A stretch of DNA of 64,000 nt from Rhodoferax sp. GTDB taxonomy: Bacteria; Pseudomonadota; Gammaproteobacteria; Burkholderiales; Burkholderiaceae_C. A program made the position numbers and the translations under genes. The notes below the pieces were generated by a model. That model searched no databases and had not been told where the DNA came from. It saw only the letters and a list, made by a program, of their open reading frames with translations. The first letter of the stretch is position 1, and every line of letters begins with the position of its first letter. This document shows, in pieces, positions 34,068 to 42,724 of the stretch. The stretch is taken from NCBI GenBank assembly GCA_030645355.1, contig JAUSNJ010000127.1:1-64000 (forward strand), in the 5' to 3' direction.

Positions 34068-34101
34068 GGGGTCGTATCCACCGGGATGCGGCCCCTTTTT
34101 T
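34068..34101 (+). terminator. Rho-independent terminator after the ABC importer operon
   Basis: GGGGTCGTATCC (34068-34079) pairs with GGATGCGGCCCC (34084-34095) with two G-U pairs, followed by six T residues. It separates the importer operon from the regulator gene that starts 10 bases later. Confidence 0.8.
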
Positions 34102-34110
34102 GCCAAGAAC

Positions 34111-34779
34111 ATGAAAACATCCAACCAGCGTGCACCCGCGCGCGTTGCCGCAGCGGAGGCGGACGACGACGCGAGCAAGGGCCAGATTCGACAAGCCAAC
34201 GAAATCCGAATTCTGAGCGCGGCCGAAAAGGTCTTCGCCCGCGCCGGTTTTGGCGGCGCCACCATGGCGGCCATCGCAACGGCCAGTGGCCTGCCCAAGG
34301 CCAACCTGCACTACTACTTTGGCAGCAAAGAGGTGCTGTACCGCGCGGTGCTGGCGCGCATCCTGAGCGACTGGTTGGCACCTGCACAGGGCATTGCCAC
34401 GGACGCCGATCCGCGCACCGCGTTGGAGCAGTACATCCGCGCCAAGATGGCGCTGTCGGCCCAGCGACCGGACGGCTCCAAAGTTTTTGCCAACGAGATG
34501 CTGCATGGCGCACCCATCGTCAAGACCATTCTGACCGGCGAGCTGCGCCCCATGGTGCGGGAAAAAGCCGCCGTCATCCAGGGCTGGATCGATGCCGGTC
34601 GCATGGCGCCGGTGGACCCAACCCACTTGTTTTTCACGATCTGGGCCGCCACCCAAACCTATGCCGACTTCGACGTGCAGGTCTGCGCGGTGTTGGCCCG
34701 CAAGACGCTCACCGCCAAAGACCATGCTCGCGCGACCGAGCATGTGGTGTCTTTGCTGCTGCGGGGCTGCGGCCTGTAA
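34111..34779 (+). CDS. rutR: RutR-like TetR-family regulator
   Basis: A 222-residue repressor. The TetR HTH (about 28-75) shows 'ILSAAEKVFARAGFGGATMA' and 'GLPKANLHYYFGSKEVLY'. The C-terminal part with 'PDGSKVFANEMLHGAPI' and 'FFTIWAATQTYADFDVQV' is the RutR/YcdC ligand domain. E. coli RutR senses uracil (and thymine) and represses pyrimidine-use genes. A matching operator lies before the ABC operon at 30307. Ribosome site and promoter are not obvious because the terminator ends 10 bases upstream of the ATG. Confidence 0.8.
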   Translation: MKTSNQRAPARVAAAEADDDASKGQIRQANEIRILSAAEKVFARAGFGGATMAAIATASGLPKANLHYYFGSKEVLYRAVLARILSDWLAPAQGIATDADPRTALEQYIRAKMALSAQRPDGSKVFANEMLHGAPIVKTILTGELRPMVREKAAVIQGWIDAGRMAPVDPTHLFFTIWAATQTYADFDVQVCAVLARKTLTAKDHARATEHVVSLLLRGCGL

Positions 34780-34870
34780 AACGAACCCATGTGTGCGCCA
34801 GCAGACCGACGCGCCGCGTGATCGGGCGAATACTGGCTTCTTGTTTCCGATTTGCAACAAGGAGCCCAAA

Positions 34871-35020
34871 ATGCTTGAAACACTCGTCGTCTTACTGGTC
34901 CTGTTCTGGCTGCTGGGCATGGTGTCCGCCTACACCATGGGTGGCTTTATCCATATCCTGCTGGTGGTCGCCGTGGTCGTGGTGCTGGTACGCGTGATTC
35001 GCGGCCGCAGCCCGCTGTAG
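34871..35020 (+). CDS. Small lmo0937-type membrane protein, 49 residues
   Basis: ATG 34871 follows AAGGAGCCC at ideal spacing. The product is almost all membrane: helix 1 'LVVLLVLFWLLGMVSAYTMG' and helix 2 'ILLVVAVVVVLVRVI', ending 'RGRSPL'. The two-helix layout with GGFIHILL fits the lmo0937 family of stress-associated tiny membrane proteins. It is followed 13 bases later by another small membrane protein. Confidence 0.75.
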   Translation: MLETLVVLLVLFWLLGMVSAYTMGGFIHILLVVAVVVVLVRVIRGRSPL

Positions 35021-35033
35021 GAGGGCACACACC

Positions 35034-35255
35034 ATGAACGCACTGAGATTAACGGCCATCGTGCTGATCGTTGCAGGCCTGCTGGGCGCAAGCTACGGCG
35101 GCTTCAGCTACACCAAACAAACCCATGAGGCCAACATCGGGCCGTTGCACCTGCAGGTCGTTGAGCAGGAACGCGTGAACATCCCGCTGTGGGCGGGACT
35201 GGGCCTGGCCGCCGTCGGCATGGTGTTGCTGCTGGCTGGTTCGCGCAGGCCCTAA
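35034..35255 (+). CDS. Small two-helix membrane protein, 73 residues
   Basis: ATG 35034 follows GGAGGGCAC. There is one helix at each end (about 6-24 and 50-68), with a central polar part 'YTKQTHEANIGPLHLQVVEQ' facing the periplasm or cytoplasm. The family is not recognised with certainty; it resembles short hypothetical proteins often seen beside lmo0937-type genes. The stop overlaps the convergent MobA-like gene by four bases. Confidence 0.65.
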   Translation: MNALRLTAIVLIVAGLLGASYGGFSYTKQTHEANIGPLHLQVVEQERVNIPLWAGLGLAAVGMVLLLAGSRRP

Positions 35256-35806
35256 GCCCCTGCGGGGGTGGCCTGCCATGCCAGTCGTTGCGCCACCCGC
35301 TGCAAATCCGCCAGGGTGTCGATGTCGGTCACGGCGCCGGCATCCGTTACTACCAATTCAATAGCGCAGTACGCAGCAACCACGAGGGCTGCACCCTGAT
35401 TTCCCTTTAGGCTTTGGAGTGCATCGCGGCACAAGGTGGCAAATCCCACCGGGTGCCCGTGCTGGCCCTCAAAGGTCGGCCGCACCACGGCATGGTGCGC
35501 CAGGGCCTGCGCCACGGCATGCAGCGTGGCGGGTTGAATCAACGGCAAATCGCCGGGCAGTATCAACCAACCGGTGGCGTGGGGCGTGGCGCGGACGGCC
35601 GCAGCAATCGAGTCGCCCATGCCGGGGTGGGACGCGGTTTCCAGGTGGTAGGGCAAGCCGCTGGCATGCACCGCATCCACGGTGTGCTGCAACACGGTTT
35701 TGCCCTGCAGCAGGGCCTGCAACTTGGAGCCCGAGCCCCCGGACGCGGTAAAGCGCTCGCCGCGGCCACTGGCCAGGATCAGGACGGTGGGTAACTGGCC
35801 AGACAC
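35252..35806 (-). CDS. MobA-like nucleotidyltransferase (MocA-type)
   Basis: A 184-residue protein with a GTG start at 35806 that overlaps the xdhC end by 28 bases. The N-terminal loop 'LILASGRGERFTASGGSGSK' and the metal-binding 'LPGDLPLI' are typical of molybdopterin nucleotidyltransferases such as MocA, which makes MCD for xanthine dehydrogenase-type enzymes. Next to XdhC and molybdenum hydroxylase genes this role fits well. A segment near residues 139-155 is encoded by DNA resembling the dispersed AGCCCTCGT element. Confidence 0.8.
   Translation of the reverse strand: MSGQLPTVLILASGRGERFTASGGSGSKLQALLQGKTVLQHTVDAVHASGLPYHLETASHPGMGDSIAAAVRATPHATGWLILPGDLPLIQPATLHAVAQALAHHAVVRPTFEGQHGHPVGFATLCRDALQSLKGNQGAALVVAAYCAIELVVTDAGAVTDIDTLADLQRVAQRLAWQATPAGA
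35346..35393 (-). repeat. AGCCCTCGT-type element inside the MobA-like gene
   Basis: On the minus strand, CAGCCCTCGTGGTT is followed by GCTATTGAATTGGTAG, matching the block order of the intergenic copies (about 14 of 19 bases in the second block compared with the 58.0-kb copy). It is read as ALVVAAYCAIELVV. Similar residues occur at this place in homologous proteins, so chance or overwriting without length change is possible. Confidence 0.35.
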
Positions 35807-36924
35807 GCGGCGGGCTCCTGCAGCGACGACGGTGGCAACTGCGGCTGCAACCGTGGTGGTGGCACCGCATTCTTGACCTGAACGATCTGTGCCATCACCG
35901 AGACGGCGATTTCCGCCGGCGTCTTGGCGCCAATGAACACACCCACCGGGCCATGCAAGCGTGCCAACTCTTCGGCTGACAAATCAAAGTGCTCGGCCAG
36001 GCGCTGCTTGCGCGTCGCCTGGTTGCGCCGCGAGCCCAGCGCGCCCACGTAAAACGCGTCGGAGCGCAGCGCCTCCAGCAGGGCCATGTCGTCGAGCTTG
36101 GGGTCGTGCGTGAGCGCCACGATGGCGGTGTGGGCATCGGGCACCAGTTCGCGCACTACATCGTCGGGCATGCCCAGGACGCGGCGCACACCGTCCTGGT
36201 GCAGCATGGCCGCGTACTCCTCGCGCGGATCGCAGACCAGTACCTCAAAGTCCAGCATCAGCGCGATCTGCGCCACGGCCTGCGACAACTGGCCTGCGCC
36301 AATCAGCAGCAACCGCCACCGGGGGCCAAACACGCTGCTGAGCACGCTGCCGTCAAACTGCAGGGCCTGCCCGCGTGTTGTAGGCAGTAAGTTCACTGCA
36401 CCGGTGGACAGTGTTAATTGGCGGGCCACCAATTCGTGTCGGGCCGTGCGGTCTAGCAGCTCTTGCACCCAACTCGTGTCCAGCAGCGGCTCGCGCACCA
36501 GACGCAGCGTGCCGCCGCAGGGCAGACCAAAACGCGCGGCCTCTTCCTTGCTGACGCCATAGGCCAGCATGGACGGCAACCGTGCGGTTGTGCGCGCTCG
36601 GAGGCTGGGCGGCAGAGGGTTCTGCTCCGTGTCCCCCGCCCGCTGCGCGAGCTCCTCCTTGACCTGCGCAGAGCCCTCTGCCGCCCAGCCTCCTTGGTTA
36701 TCAGCGCTATGGAAGGCGGCTTTGGTTTGCGCGATCAAGTCGTCTTCGACACAACCACCGGAGACCGATCCGCTGACCACGCCATCGTCGCGCACCGCCA
36801 GCAGGGCGCCCGGTGGACGCGGGGCGCTGCCCCAGGTCTCGACCACGGTCACCAGCGTGACCGCATGGCCGGCGCGGCGCCACTGCAGGGCGTCGGCCAA
36901 AACGCGAAGGTCCAGGCTTTCCAT
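35779..36924 (-). CDS. xdhC: XdhC-family molybdenum hydroxylase maturation factor
   Basis: A 381-residue protein. The N-terminal XdhC domain has 'TVVETWGSAPRPPGALLAV' and 'GSVSGGCVEDDLI'. The C-terminal Rossmann domain has 'RLLLIGAGQLSQAVAQIA' and 'LGSRRNQATRKQRLAE'. XdhC binds Mo cofactor and inserts the sulfurated form into xanthine dehydrogenase-type enzymes. Between 'IAQTKAAF' and 'LPSMLAYGVSKEEAARFGLP' there are about 35-40 extra residues compared with typical XdhC; their DNA is a perfect-arm hairpin element. The C-terminal tail is proline-rich. It lies 19 bases after the IorB-like gene. Confidence 0.86.
   Translation of the reverse strand: MESLDLRVLADALQWRRAGHAVTLVTVVETWGSAPRPPGALLAVRDDGVVSGSVSGGCVEDDLIAQTKAAFHSADNQGGWAAEGSAQVKEELAQRAGDTEQNPLPPSLRARTTARLPSMLAYGVSKEEAARFGLPCGGTLRLVREPLLDTSWVQELLDRTARHELVARQLTLSTGAVNLLPTTRGQALQFDGSVLSSVFGPRWRLLLIGAGQLSQAVAQIALMLDFEVLVCDPREEYAAMLHQDGVRRVLGMPDDVVRELVPDAHTAIVALTHDPKLDDMALLEALRSDAFYVGALGSRRNQATRKQRLAEHFDLSAEELARLHGPVGVFIGAKTPAEIAVSVMAQIVQVKNAVPPPRLQPQLPPSSLQEPAACLASYPPS
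36600..36693. repeat. Hairpin element with conserved core, copy 2 (in frame inside xdhC)
   Basis: Arms at 36600-36619 and 36674-36693 are perfectly complementary over 20 bases. The core contains CGTGTCCCCCGC (36628-36639) and GCTCCTCCTTGACCT (36651-36665), the exact reverse complements of the core blocks of the intergenic copy at 28249-28282. The arms differ from those of copy 1. It adds codons to xdhC without a stop or frameshift. Confidence 0.75.
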
Positions 36925-36943
36925 GGCTCAGGCCTTCAATCCA

Positions 36944-39226
36944 TCACGCCAGCTTGAAGGGCAGGTCGCGCGGCGTCTTGCCGGTCAGCTTGGCAATGGC
37001 GTTGCCAAAGGCCGGCGCCAGCGGTGGCAGGCCGGGCTCGCCCATGCCGGTGGGTGGCTCGGCACTGGGTACGATGTGCACCGCAATCTTGGGCATGTCA
37101 GGTATGCGGGCCACCACGTAATCATTGAAATTGCTCTGCTCCACGACGCCGTCCTTGAACGTGATGGCCGCACCGGGCAGACAGGTTCCCAGGCCCATCA
37201 GGGCCGCGCCCTGCACCTGGGCTTCCACGGTCTTGGGGTTGACCGCCAGGTTGCAGTGCACGGCCGCCGTGACCGCATGCAGCTTCGGGCTGCCCTTGGT
37301 GACCGAGGCCTCGGCCACGTAGGCCACCACGGTGTCAAACGACTCATGCACTGCCACGCCCCAGGCATGGCCCTTGGGCAGCTTCCTCTTGTTGTAGCCG
37401 GACTGCTCCACCGCCAGCATCAACGCGGCCTTGTGGCGTGGGTGCTTGTCGCCCATCAGCTTCAGCCGGTAGGCCACCGGGTCCTGCTTGGTGGCGCGGG
37501 CAATTTCATCGACCAGGGTTTCCATGACGTAGGCGGTATGCGTGGAGCCCACACTGCGCCACCACAGCACCGGCACGTTGACCTTGGGGTGGTGCACCGA
37601 CAGACGCATGGGCACGTCGTAGGGCTCGCGCATGCCTTCGGCGATCGTGAAGTCAATACCGTCCTTGACCATCATGCCTTCAAACGGCGTGCCCTGGGTA
37701 ATGGACTGGCCAACGATGACATGGTCCCAAGCCAAGACCCTGCCCTTGGCATCAAAGCCGATCTCGGCGCGGTGCACATGCATGGGCCGGTAGTAGCCGC
37801 CCCTGATGTCGTCCTCGCGGCTCCACATCACGCGGATCGGGGCGGTCACGCCGGCGGCCTGGGTCAGTTTGGCCACGGTGCAGGCCTCGACCACGTAGTC
37901 CGCCGTGGGCACGGCGCGCCGGCCAAAGCCGCCACCGGCCATCTGCACATGGACCTTGACGGCTTGCGGGGGCAGGCCCAGGACCTTGCTCGCCGCCATG
38001 CCGTCAAAGCCCGGCATTTGCGTGCCCAGATAGATAGCGGCCTTGGCATCCGCCCCGCTGCCGGTGACGTGCACGGTGCAGTTCAGCGGTTCCATGGGCG
38101 CATGCGCCAGATAGGGGAAGGTGAACTCGGCGCTGATCTTCTTGGGCGCCTTGGCCAGCGCGCCCATGTCCGCGTTGAACTTCAGCATGCCAGTCTTTTT
38201 GGCCAGGGCTTTGTAGCTGGCCAGTTGGGCGGCGCTATCGACCTTCTCGACAGCCGACGTGTCCCACACCAGCTTGAGCGCATCGCGGCCCAGCTTGGCA
38301 GCCCAGTAGCCCTGCGCCACGACGGCCACGCCTTCGCCGCCCCGGTCGGTGGGCATGCGCAGCACAGCGGTCACGCCCTTGACGGCCTTGGCTGCGCTGT
38401 CGTCCACCGATTTCAGCTTGGCGCCAAACACCGGAGGATGCGCCACCACGGCGGTCAGCATGCCGGGCAACTGCAGGTCCATGCCAAAGCTTTGCGTGCC
38501 GGTGGATTTGGCACGGGCGTCCAGGCGCGGCGTGGCCTTGCCGATGATGCGGAAATCCTTGGGATCTTTCAGCGCCACCTTGTCCGGCACCGGCATCTTC
38601 ATCGCCGCATCGGACAGATCGCCATAGCTGATGGACTTGCCACCCGCGCCCACGACCATGCCGTTTTCGGTACGCAGGGTGCTGGCCTCCACACCCCACT
38701 GCGCGGCAGCAGCCGCCAGCAACATGGCGCGGGCGCGGGCACCGAGTTCGCGGTACTGGGTGTAGGAGCGTTTGATGGAGCCCGAGCCACCCGTCAGGTG
38801 CATGCCAAAGGCCGGGTCCACATAGGCGCCATCGGCATCCCCATGCACAGCGCGCACCTTGGCCCAATCGGCGTCCAGCTCCTCGGCCAGAATCATGGGC
38901 AGCGCGGTCAGCACGCCCTGGCCAAACTCCAGCCGGTTGACGGTCACCGTGACCGCGCCGTCCTTGTCAATGCGCACAAAGGCCGCGGGTTGTTCAAAGG
39001 GTTTCAGCCCGGCGGGCGCAGCCGCAGGCGCGACGTTCTGCGCGCCCGCCAGCAGCGGGTAGGCACCCAACGCAAAACCCGAGGCCACGCCCATCTTCAG
39101 AAAAGCGCGCCGTGGCAGCGCATCATCTGCTATTGTTTTGGAAGCGCCTTGCGCACGTTCCACGAGGGCTAGCAGCCCTTTTGGCAATTGGTCCATCAGC
39201 TCGGGGGATACGGAGTCGAAATGCAT
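36944..39226 (-). CDS. Isoquinoline 1-oxidoreductase-like molybdopterin-binding subunit (IorB type)
   Basis: A 760-residue large subunit of the xanthine oxidase family. It has a twin-arginine signal 'RRAFLKMGVASGFALG' near residues 38-53, preceded by an unusually long leader, so it is probably exported folded. Mo-cofactor region motifs include 'FGQGVLTALPMILAEELD', 'GGFGRRAVPTADYVVEA' and 'GMGEPGLPPLAPAFGNAIAK' with the C-terminal catalytic Glu. IorB-type enzymes hydroxylate N-heterocycles or oxidise aldehydes; the substrate is unknown. The FeS subunit gene lies just upstream and XdhC downstream. Confidence 0.85.
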   Translation of the reverse strand: MHFDSVSPELMDQLPKGLLALVERAQGASKTIADDALPRRAFLKMGVASGFALGAYPLLAGAQNVAPAAAPAGLKPFEQPAAFVRIDKDGAVTVTVNRLEFGQGVLTALPMILAEELDADWAKVRAVHGDADGAYVDPAFGMHLTGGSGSIKRSYTQYRELGARARAMLLAAAAAQWGVEASTLRTENGMVVGAGGKSISYGDLSDAAMKMPVPDKVALKDPKDFRIIGKATPRLDARAKSTGTQSFGMDLQLPGMLTAVVAHPPVFGAKLKSVDDSAAKAVKGVTAVLRMPTDRGGEGVAVVAQGYWAAKLGRDALKLVWDTSAVEKVDSAAQLASYKALAKKTGMLKFNADMGALAKAPKKISAEFTFPYLAHAPMEPLNCTVHVTGSGADAKAAIYLGTQMPGFDGMAASKVLGLPPQAVKVHVQMAGGGFGRRAVPTADYVVEACTVAKLTQAAGVTAPIRVMWSREDDIRGGYYRPMHVHRAEIGFDAKGRVLAWDHVIVGQSITQGTPFEGMMVKDGIDFTIAEGMREPYDVPMRLSVHHPKVNVPVLWWRSVGSTHTAYVMETLVDEIARATKQDPVAYRLKLMGDKHPRHKAALMLAVEQSGYNKRKLPKGHAWGVAVHESFDTVVAYVAEASVTKGSPKLHAVTAAVHCNLAVNPKTVEAQVQGAALMGLGTCLPGAAITFKDGVVEQSNFNDYVVARIPDMPKIAVHIVPSAEPPTGMGEPGLPPLAPAFGNAIAKLTGKTPRDLPFKLA
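39128..39178 (-). repeat. AGCCCTCGT-type element inside the IorB-like leader
   Basis: On the minus strand CTAGCCCTCGTGGAACGTGC is followed by AAACAATAGCAGA, matching the start and end blocks of the intergenic copies (compare AGCCCTCGTGGAACATGC at 22.26 kb). It encodes LALVERAQGASKTIA in the stretch before the twin-arginine motif, which is longer than usual here. Confidence 0.45.
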
Positions 39227-39249
39227 GGTGATTTCCTCGCGTTAGGGGG

Positions 39250-39708
39250 TTAGGCCAGCGTCGCCGCAGCGGCGTGGATGGCGCTGCGCACACGGGCATA
39301 GGTGCCGCAACGGCAGATATTGCCGGCCATGGCTGCGTCGATGTCGGCGTCGCTGGGCTTCTTGTTGCCCTTGAGCAAGGCGGTGGCACTCATGACCTGG
39401 CCGCTTTGGCAGTATCCGCACTGCGCCACGTCATGGGCGACCCAGGCGTTTTGCACCGCCAGGCCTACCGCGTCGCTGGCCACGGATTCAATGGTCGTAA
39501 TCTTCTTGCCCGCCACGGCAGACAGCGGTGTGGAGCAGGAGCGCGTGGCCACGCCATCCACATGCACGGTGCAGGCGCCGCACAGGCCGGCACCGCAACC
39601 GAACTTGGTGCCGGTCATGCCCAGCGTGTCGCGCAGGGCCCACAGAATGGGGGTGCTGGGATCGGCATCGACCACAGTGTCTTTGCCATTGATGTTGAGC
39701 GTGGTCAC
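39250..39708 (-). CDS. (2Fe-2S)-binding subunit of a molybdenum hydroxylase (IorA type)
   Basis: A 152-residue protein. GTG 39708 is preferred because GAGGAGA precedes it and the start 'TTLNINGKDTVVDADPSTP' aligns with IorA; a longer start at 39735 is less likely. The plant-type 2Fe-2S cluster has 'CGAGLCGACTVHVDG' and the second cluster has 'CGYCQSGQ' with 'CRCGTY'. It passes electrons from the Mo subunit, probably to a cytochrome. It is the first gene of the iorA-iorB-xdhC-mobA-like cassette. Confidence 0.9.
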   Translation of the reverse strand: MTTLNINGKDTVVDADPSTPILWALRDTLGMTGTKFGCGAGLCGACTVHVDGVATRSCSTPLSAVAGKKITTIESVASDAVGLAVQNAWVAHDVAQCGYCQSGQVMSATALLKGNKKPSDADIDAAMAGNICRCGTYARVRSAIHAAAATLA

Positions 39709-39813
39709 GGGCGTCTCCTCGAAAACGACGGCCACTGCGGCCGGGTCGGCGCAATGTAATCCAATTCAGAAAACTTTGCTGGGACCGCCCATTCACGGTT
39801 CGATGCGCCCGCC

Positions 39814-40947
39814 TCAGATGGAGAGGGCCGGATCGTCCGCGGTCTCCTCCACGAACACGCGGGCCTTGCGCGGAGTCAGCAACACGGTGTCGCCTTCGCG
39901 CAAGGCCAGCGCCGCATAGGTCTGCGCCGGAAGGTGGGCTTCGATGGGGTCACTGCTGCCCGTGGTGGTGGCGTCCAGCGGAAGCAGCTCCAGCCGAGCG
40001 ATCGGGCCGACCGCGATGGCGCGCACCAGCTTGGCGGGGATGCCACGCGGTCCACTGCCCTGGCTGTCACCAACCACATAGCGGCGCACATCCAGGTCAT
40101 GCGGACGCACATAGGCAAAGGCCTTGGCGTCCCGCGCACCACTGTGCTCGGGGCTGTCCAGTCGCACGCCGTGGCGGTCTTCACCGATGCGCATTTCACC
40201 TTCATGGGCACGGCCGTGGAACAGGTTGACGTCACCCAGGAAGCCATAGACAAAGGGGCTGGCGGGGTGTTCCCACACCTGCTGGGGTGAGCCGATCTGC
40301 TCGACCTTGCCACTGTTCATCAGCACCACGCGGTCGGCCACTTCCAGCGCCTCTTCCTGGTCGTGCGTGACAAAGATGCTGGTCACATGCAGGTCGTCGT
40401 GCAGGCGGCGCAGCCAGCGGCGCAACTCCTTGCGCACCTTGGCATCCAGCGCGCCAAAGGGCTCGTCCAGCAGCAACACCTTGGGCTCCACGGCGAGTGC
40501 ACGCGCCAGGGCAATGCGCTGGCGCTGGCCACCGGAGAGTTGTGCCGGGTAGCGGTCGGCCAGCCAGTCCAGCTGCACCAAGCCCAGCAGCTCGTGCACC
40601 TTCTGCTTGATGACGGCCTCGCTGGGGCGCACGGCGCGCGGCTTCATGCGCAGGCCGAAGGCCACGTTGTCGAACACCGTCATGTGCGTGAAGAGGGCGT
40701 AGTGCTGGAACACAAAGCCCACGTTGCGTTCGCGCACGTGGACGTCGGTGGTGTCTTCACCGCTGAACAGGATGTTGCCCTGGTCGGCCGTCTCCAGCCC
40801 GGCGATGATGCGCAGCAGCGTGGTCTTGCCGCAGCCCGATGGGCCCAGCAGGGCGACCAGCTCGCCGGACTCAATGTCCAGGCTGACGTCGTTCAGCGCC
40901 TGGAAGGTGCCGAAGGCTTTGTTGACATTGCGAATGGCGATGCTCAT
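39814..40947 (-). CDS. cysA: Sulfate/thiosulfate ABC importer ATP-binding protein CysA
   Basis: A 377-residue ATPase beginning [18 protein letters not shown] at ATG 40947. Walker [10 protein letters not shown] lies near 38, Q loop '[18 protein letters not shown]', signature [15 protein letters not shown], and Walker B '[15 protein letters not shown]'. The C-terminal third (about 240-375) is the CysA-type regulatory/TOBE region with '[11 protein letters not shown]'. It is the last gene of the hydrolase-sbp-cysT-cysW-cysA operon, 14 bases after cysW. Confidence 0.92.
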   Translation of the reverse strand: MSIAIRNVNKAFGTFQALNDVSLDIESGELVALLGPSGCGKTTLLRIIAGLETADQGNILFSGEDTTDVHVRERNVGFVFQHYALFTHMTVFDNVAFGLRMKPRAVRPSEAVIKQKVHELLGLVQLDWLADRYPAQLSGGQRQRIALARALAVEPKVLLLDEPFGALDAKVRKELRRWLRRLHDDLHVTSIFVTHDQEEALEVADRVVLMNSGKVEQIGSPQQVWEHPASPFVYGFLGDVNLFHGRAHEGEMRIGEDRHGVRLDSPEHSGARDAKAFAYVRPHDLDVRRYVVGDSQGSGPRGIPAKLVRAIAVGPIARLELLPLDATTTGSSDPIEAHLPAQTYAALALREGDTVLLTPRKARVFVEETADDPALSI

Positions 40948-40961
40948 GGTTCTTCTCGGTT

Positions 40962-41852
40962 TCAGACGGTAGGGCGTTCGGGTGGCAATGCAGCGGCGGC
41001 CTTCTGGTCGCGCTCGAATTGCCATTCGACAAAGGACTTGATCACCAGCGTGACCAAGGCCAGCAGTGCCAGCAGCGAGGCCACGGCAAAGGCCGCCACC
41101 GACTGGTATTCGTTGTACAAAATTTCCACATGCAGCGGCATGGTGTTGGTCTGGCCGCGGATGTGGCCGGACACCACCGACACCGCGCCGAACTCGCCCA
41201 TGGCCCGCGCGTTGCACAGGATCACGCCGTAGATCAGGCCCCACTTGATGTTGGGCAGGGTCACGTGCCAGAAGGTCTGCCAGCCGGTGGCGCCCAGCAC
41301 CTGGGCGGCCTGCTCCTCGTCGGTGCCCTGGGCCTGCATCAGCGGGATCAGTTCGCGGGCGATAAAGGGGAAGGTCACGAAGATGGTGGCCAGCACAATG
41401 CCAGGCACCGCAAACACAATCTTGATGTCATGCGCCTGCAGCCACGGGCCAAACCAGCCCTGGGCGCCAAACATCAGCACATAGATCAGACCGGCCACGA
41501 CGGGCGACACCGAGAACGGCAGGTCCACCAGCGTCGTCAAGAAGGCTTTGCCGCGGAACTCGTACTTGGCAATGGCCCAGGCTGCGGCCACGCCAAACAC
41601 CAGGTTCATGGGCACCGCAATGGCGGCGGTGATCAGGGTGAGGCGGATGGCGCTCCAGGCATCGGGTTCCTTGAAGGCTTCCAGGAATGCGTCGGAGCCC
41701 TTGCGCAAGGCCTCGGTGAACACGGCCGCCAGCGGCAGGATCAGGAACAGGAAAATGAAGGCCAGCGCAACGCCAATCAGGCTCCACTTGACCCAGGCGG
41801 GCTCGGTGGTGCCGGCGCGTGCGGTGCGAATGGCTTGCGTATGGCCGCTCAT
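40962..41852 (-). CDS. cysW: Sulfate ABC importer permease CysW
   Basis: A 296-residue permease with '[20 protein letters not shown]', '[20 protein letters not shown]' and the EAA-like '[20 protein letters not shown]', all typical of CysW. The start overlaps the cysT stop by four bases. It forms the channel with CysT. Confidence 0.92.
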   Translation of the reverse strand: MSGHTQAIRTARAGTTEPAWVKWSLIGVALAFIFLFLILPLAAVFTEALRKGSDAFLEAFKEPDAWSAIRLTLITAAIAVPMNLVFGVAAAWAIAKYEFRGKAFLTTLVDLPFSVSPVVAGLIYVLMFGAQGWFGPWLQAHDIKIVFAVPGIVLATIFVTFPFIARELIPLMQAQGTDEEQAAQVLGATGWQTFWHVTLPNIKWGLIYGVILCNARAMGEFGAVSVVSGHIRGQTNTMPLHVEILYNEYQSVAAFAVASLLALLALVTLVIKSFVEWQFERDQKAAAALPPERPTV

Positions 41853-42724
41853 GACTGGGCTCCTCCACGCTTGCGCTGCCAGGCTTGCAGTGCATTGATC
41901 AGTAACAGCAAGGCAAACGAAATCACCAGCAGCACCACGGCCACGGCGGTCGCGCCGGCATAGTCATACTGCTCCAGCTTGCCGATGATGATCAGCGGTG
42001 TGATCTCGGACACCATGGGCATATTCCCGGCAATGAAAATGACGGAGCCGTATTCCCCAATGGCGCGGGCAAATGCCATGGCAAAGCCGGTCAGCAGGGC
42101 CGGCGCCACGGTCGGGAAAATCACATAGCGAAAGGTCTGCCAGCGCGTGGCGCCCAGGCAGGTGGCGGCCTCTTCCAGCTCCTTCTCGGCGTCTTCCAGC
42201 ACCGGCTGCACGGTGCGCACCCCAAACGGCAGGCCGATGAAGATCAACGCAATGACGACGCCGTTGGGGTTGAAGACCAGCTGGATGCCGCGGGGCTCCA
42301 GGATGCTGCCGATCCAGCCATTGCTGGCCAAGAGCGCGGTCAACGAGATGCCGGCCACGGCGGTGGGCAGTGCGAACGGCAGGTCCACCAGAGCATCAAT
42401 GATCTTCTTGACGGGAAAGGTGTAGCGCACCAGAACCCAGGCCACCAGCAGGCCAAACACGGCGTTGACCAGCGCGGCAATCAGCGAGGCGCCAAAGGTC
42501 AGCCGGTAGGACGCCATCACGCGCGGGCTGCTCACCGCAAACACGAACTGCTCCCAGGTCAGCGTAAAGGTCTTGAATACCAGCGCCGACAACGGAATCA
42601 GCACGATCACGCTCAGATAAAACAGGGTGAAGCCCAGCGTCAGCTTGAAGCCGGGCAGCACGCGGCGCGCGGGCCTTCGAACGGACTGAACAGGCAGCCC
42701 GTCCGCAACCAGAGAAGTGCTCAT
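41849..42724 (-). CDS. cysT: Sulfate ABC importer permease CysT (CysU)
   Basis: A 291-residue permease with '[20 protein letters not shown]', '[20 protein letters not shown]' and '[20 protein letters not shown]', the CysT hallmarks. It begins immediately after the sbp stop (no spacer) and overlaps cysW. Confidence 0.92.
   Translation of the reverse strand: MSTSLVADGLPVQSVRRPARRVLPGFKLTLGFTLFYLSVIVLIPLSALVFKTFTLTWEQFVFAVSSPRVMASYRLTFGASLIAALVNAVFGLLVAWVLVRYTFPVKKIIDALVDLPFALPTAVAGISLTALLASNGWIGSILEPRGIQLVFNPNGVVIALIFIGLPFGVRTVQPVLEDAEKELEEAATCLGATRWQTFRYVIFPTVAPALLTGFAMAFARAIGEYGSVIFIAGNMPMVSEITPLIIIGKLEQYDYAGATAVAVVLLVISFALLLLINALQAWQRKRGGAQS

Noticed and set aside
32887-34920. A 677-codon minus-strand frame opposite the binding protein and rutR
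   Set aside because: It spans two clear plus-strand genes and a terminator; shadow.
36569-39172. An 867-codon open frame on the plus strand opposite xdhC/iorB-like genes
   Set aside because: The His/Gly/Arg-rich composition and position antisense to conserved genes mark it as a shadow.
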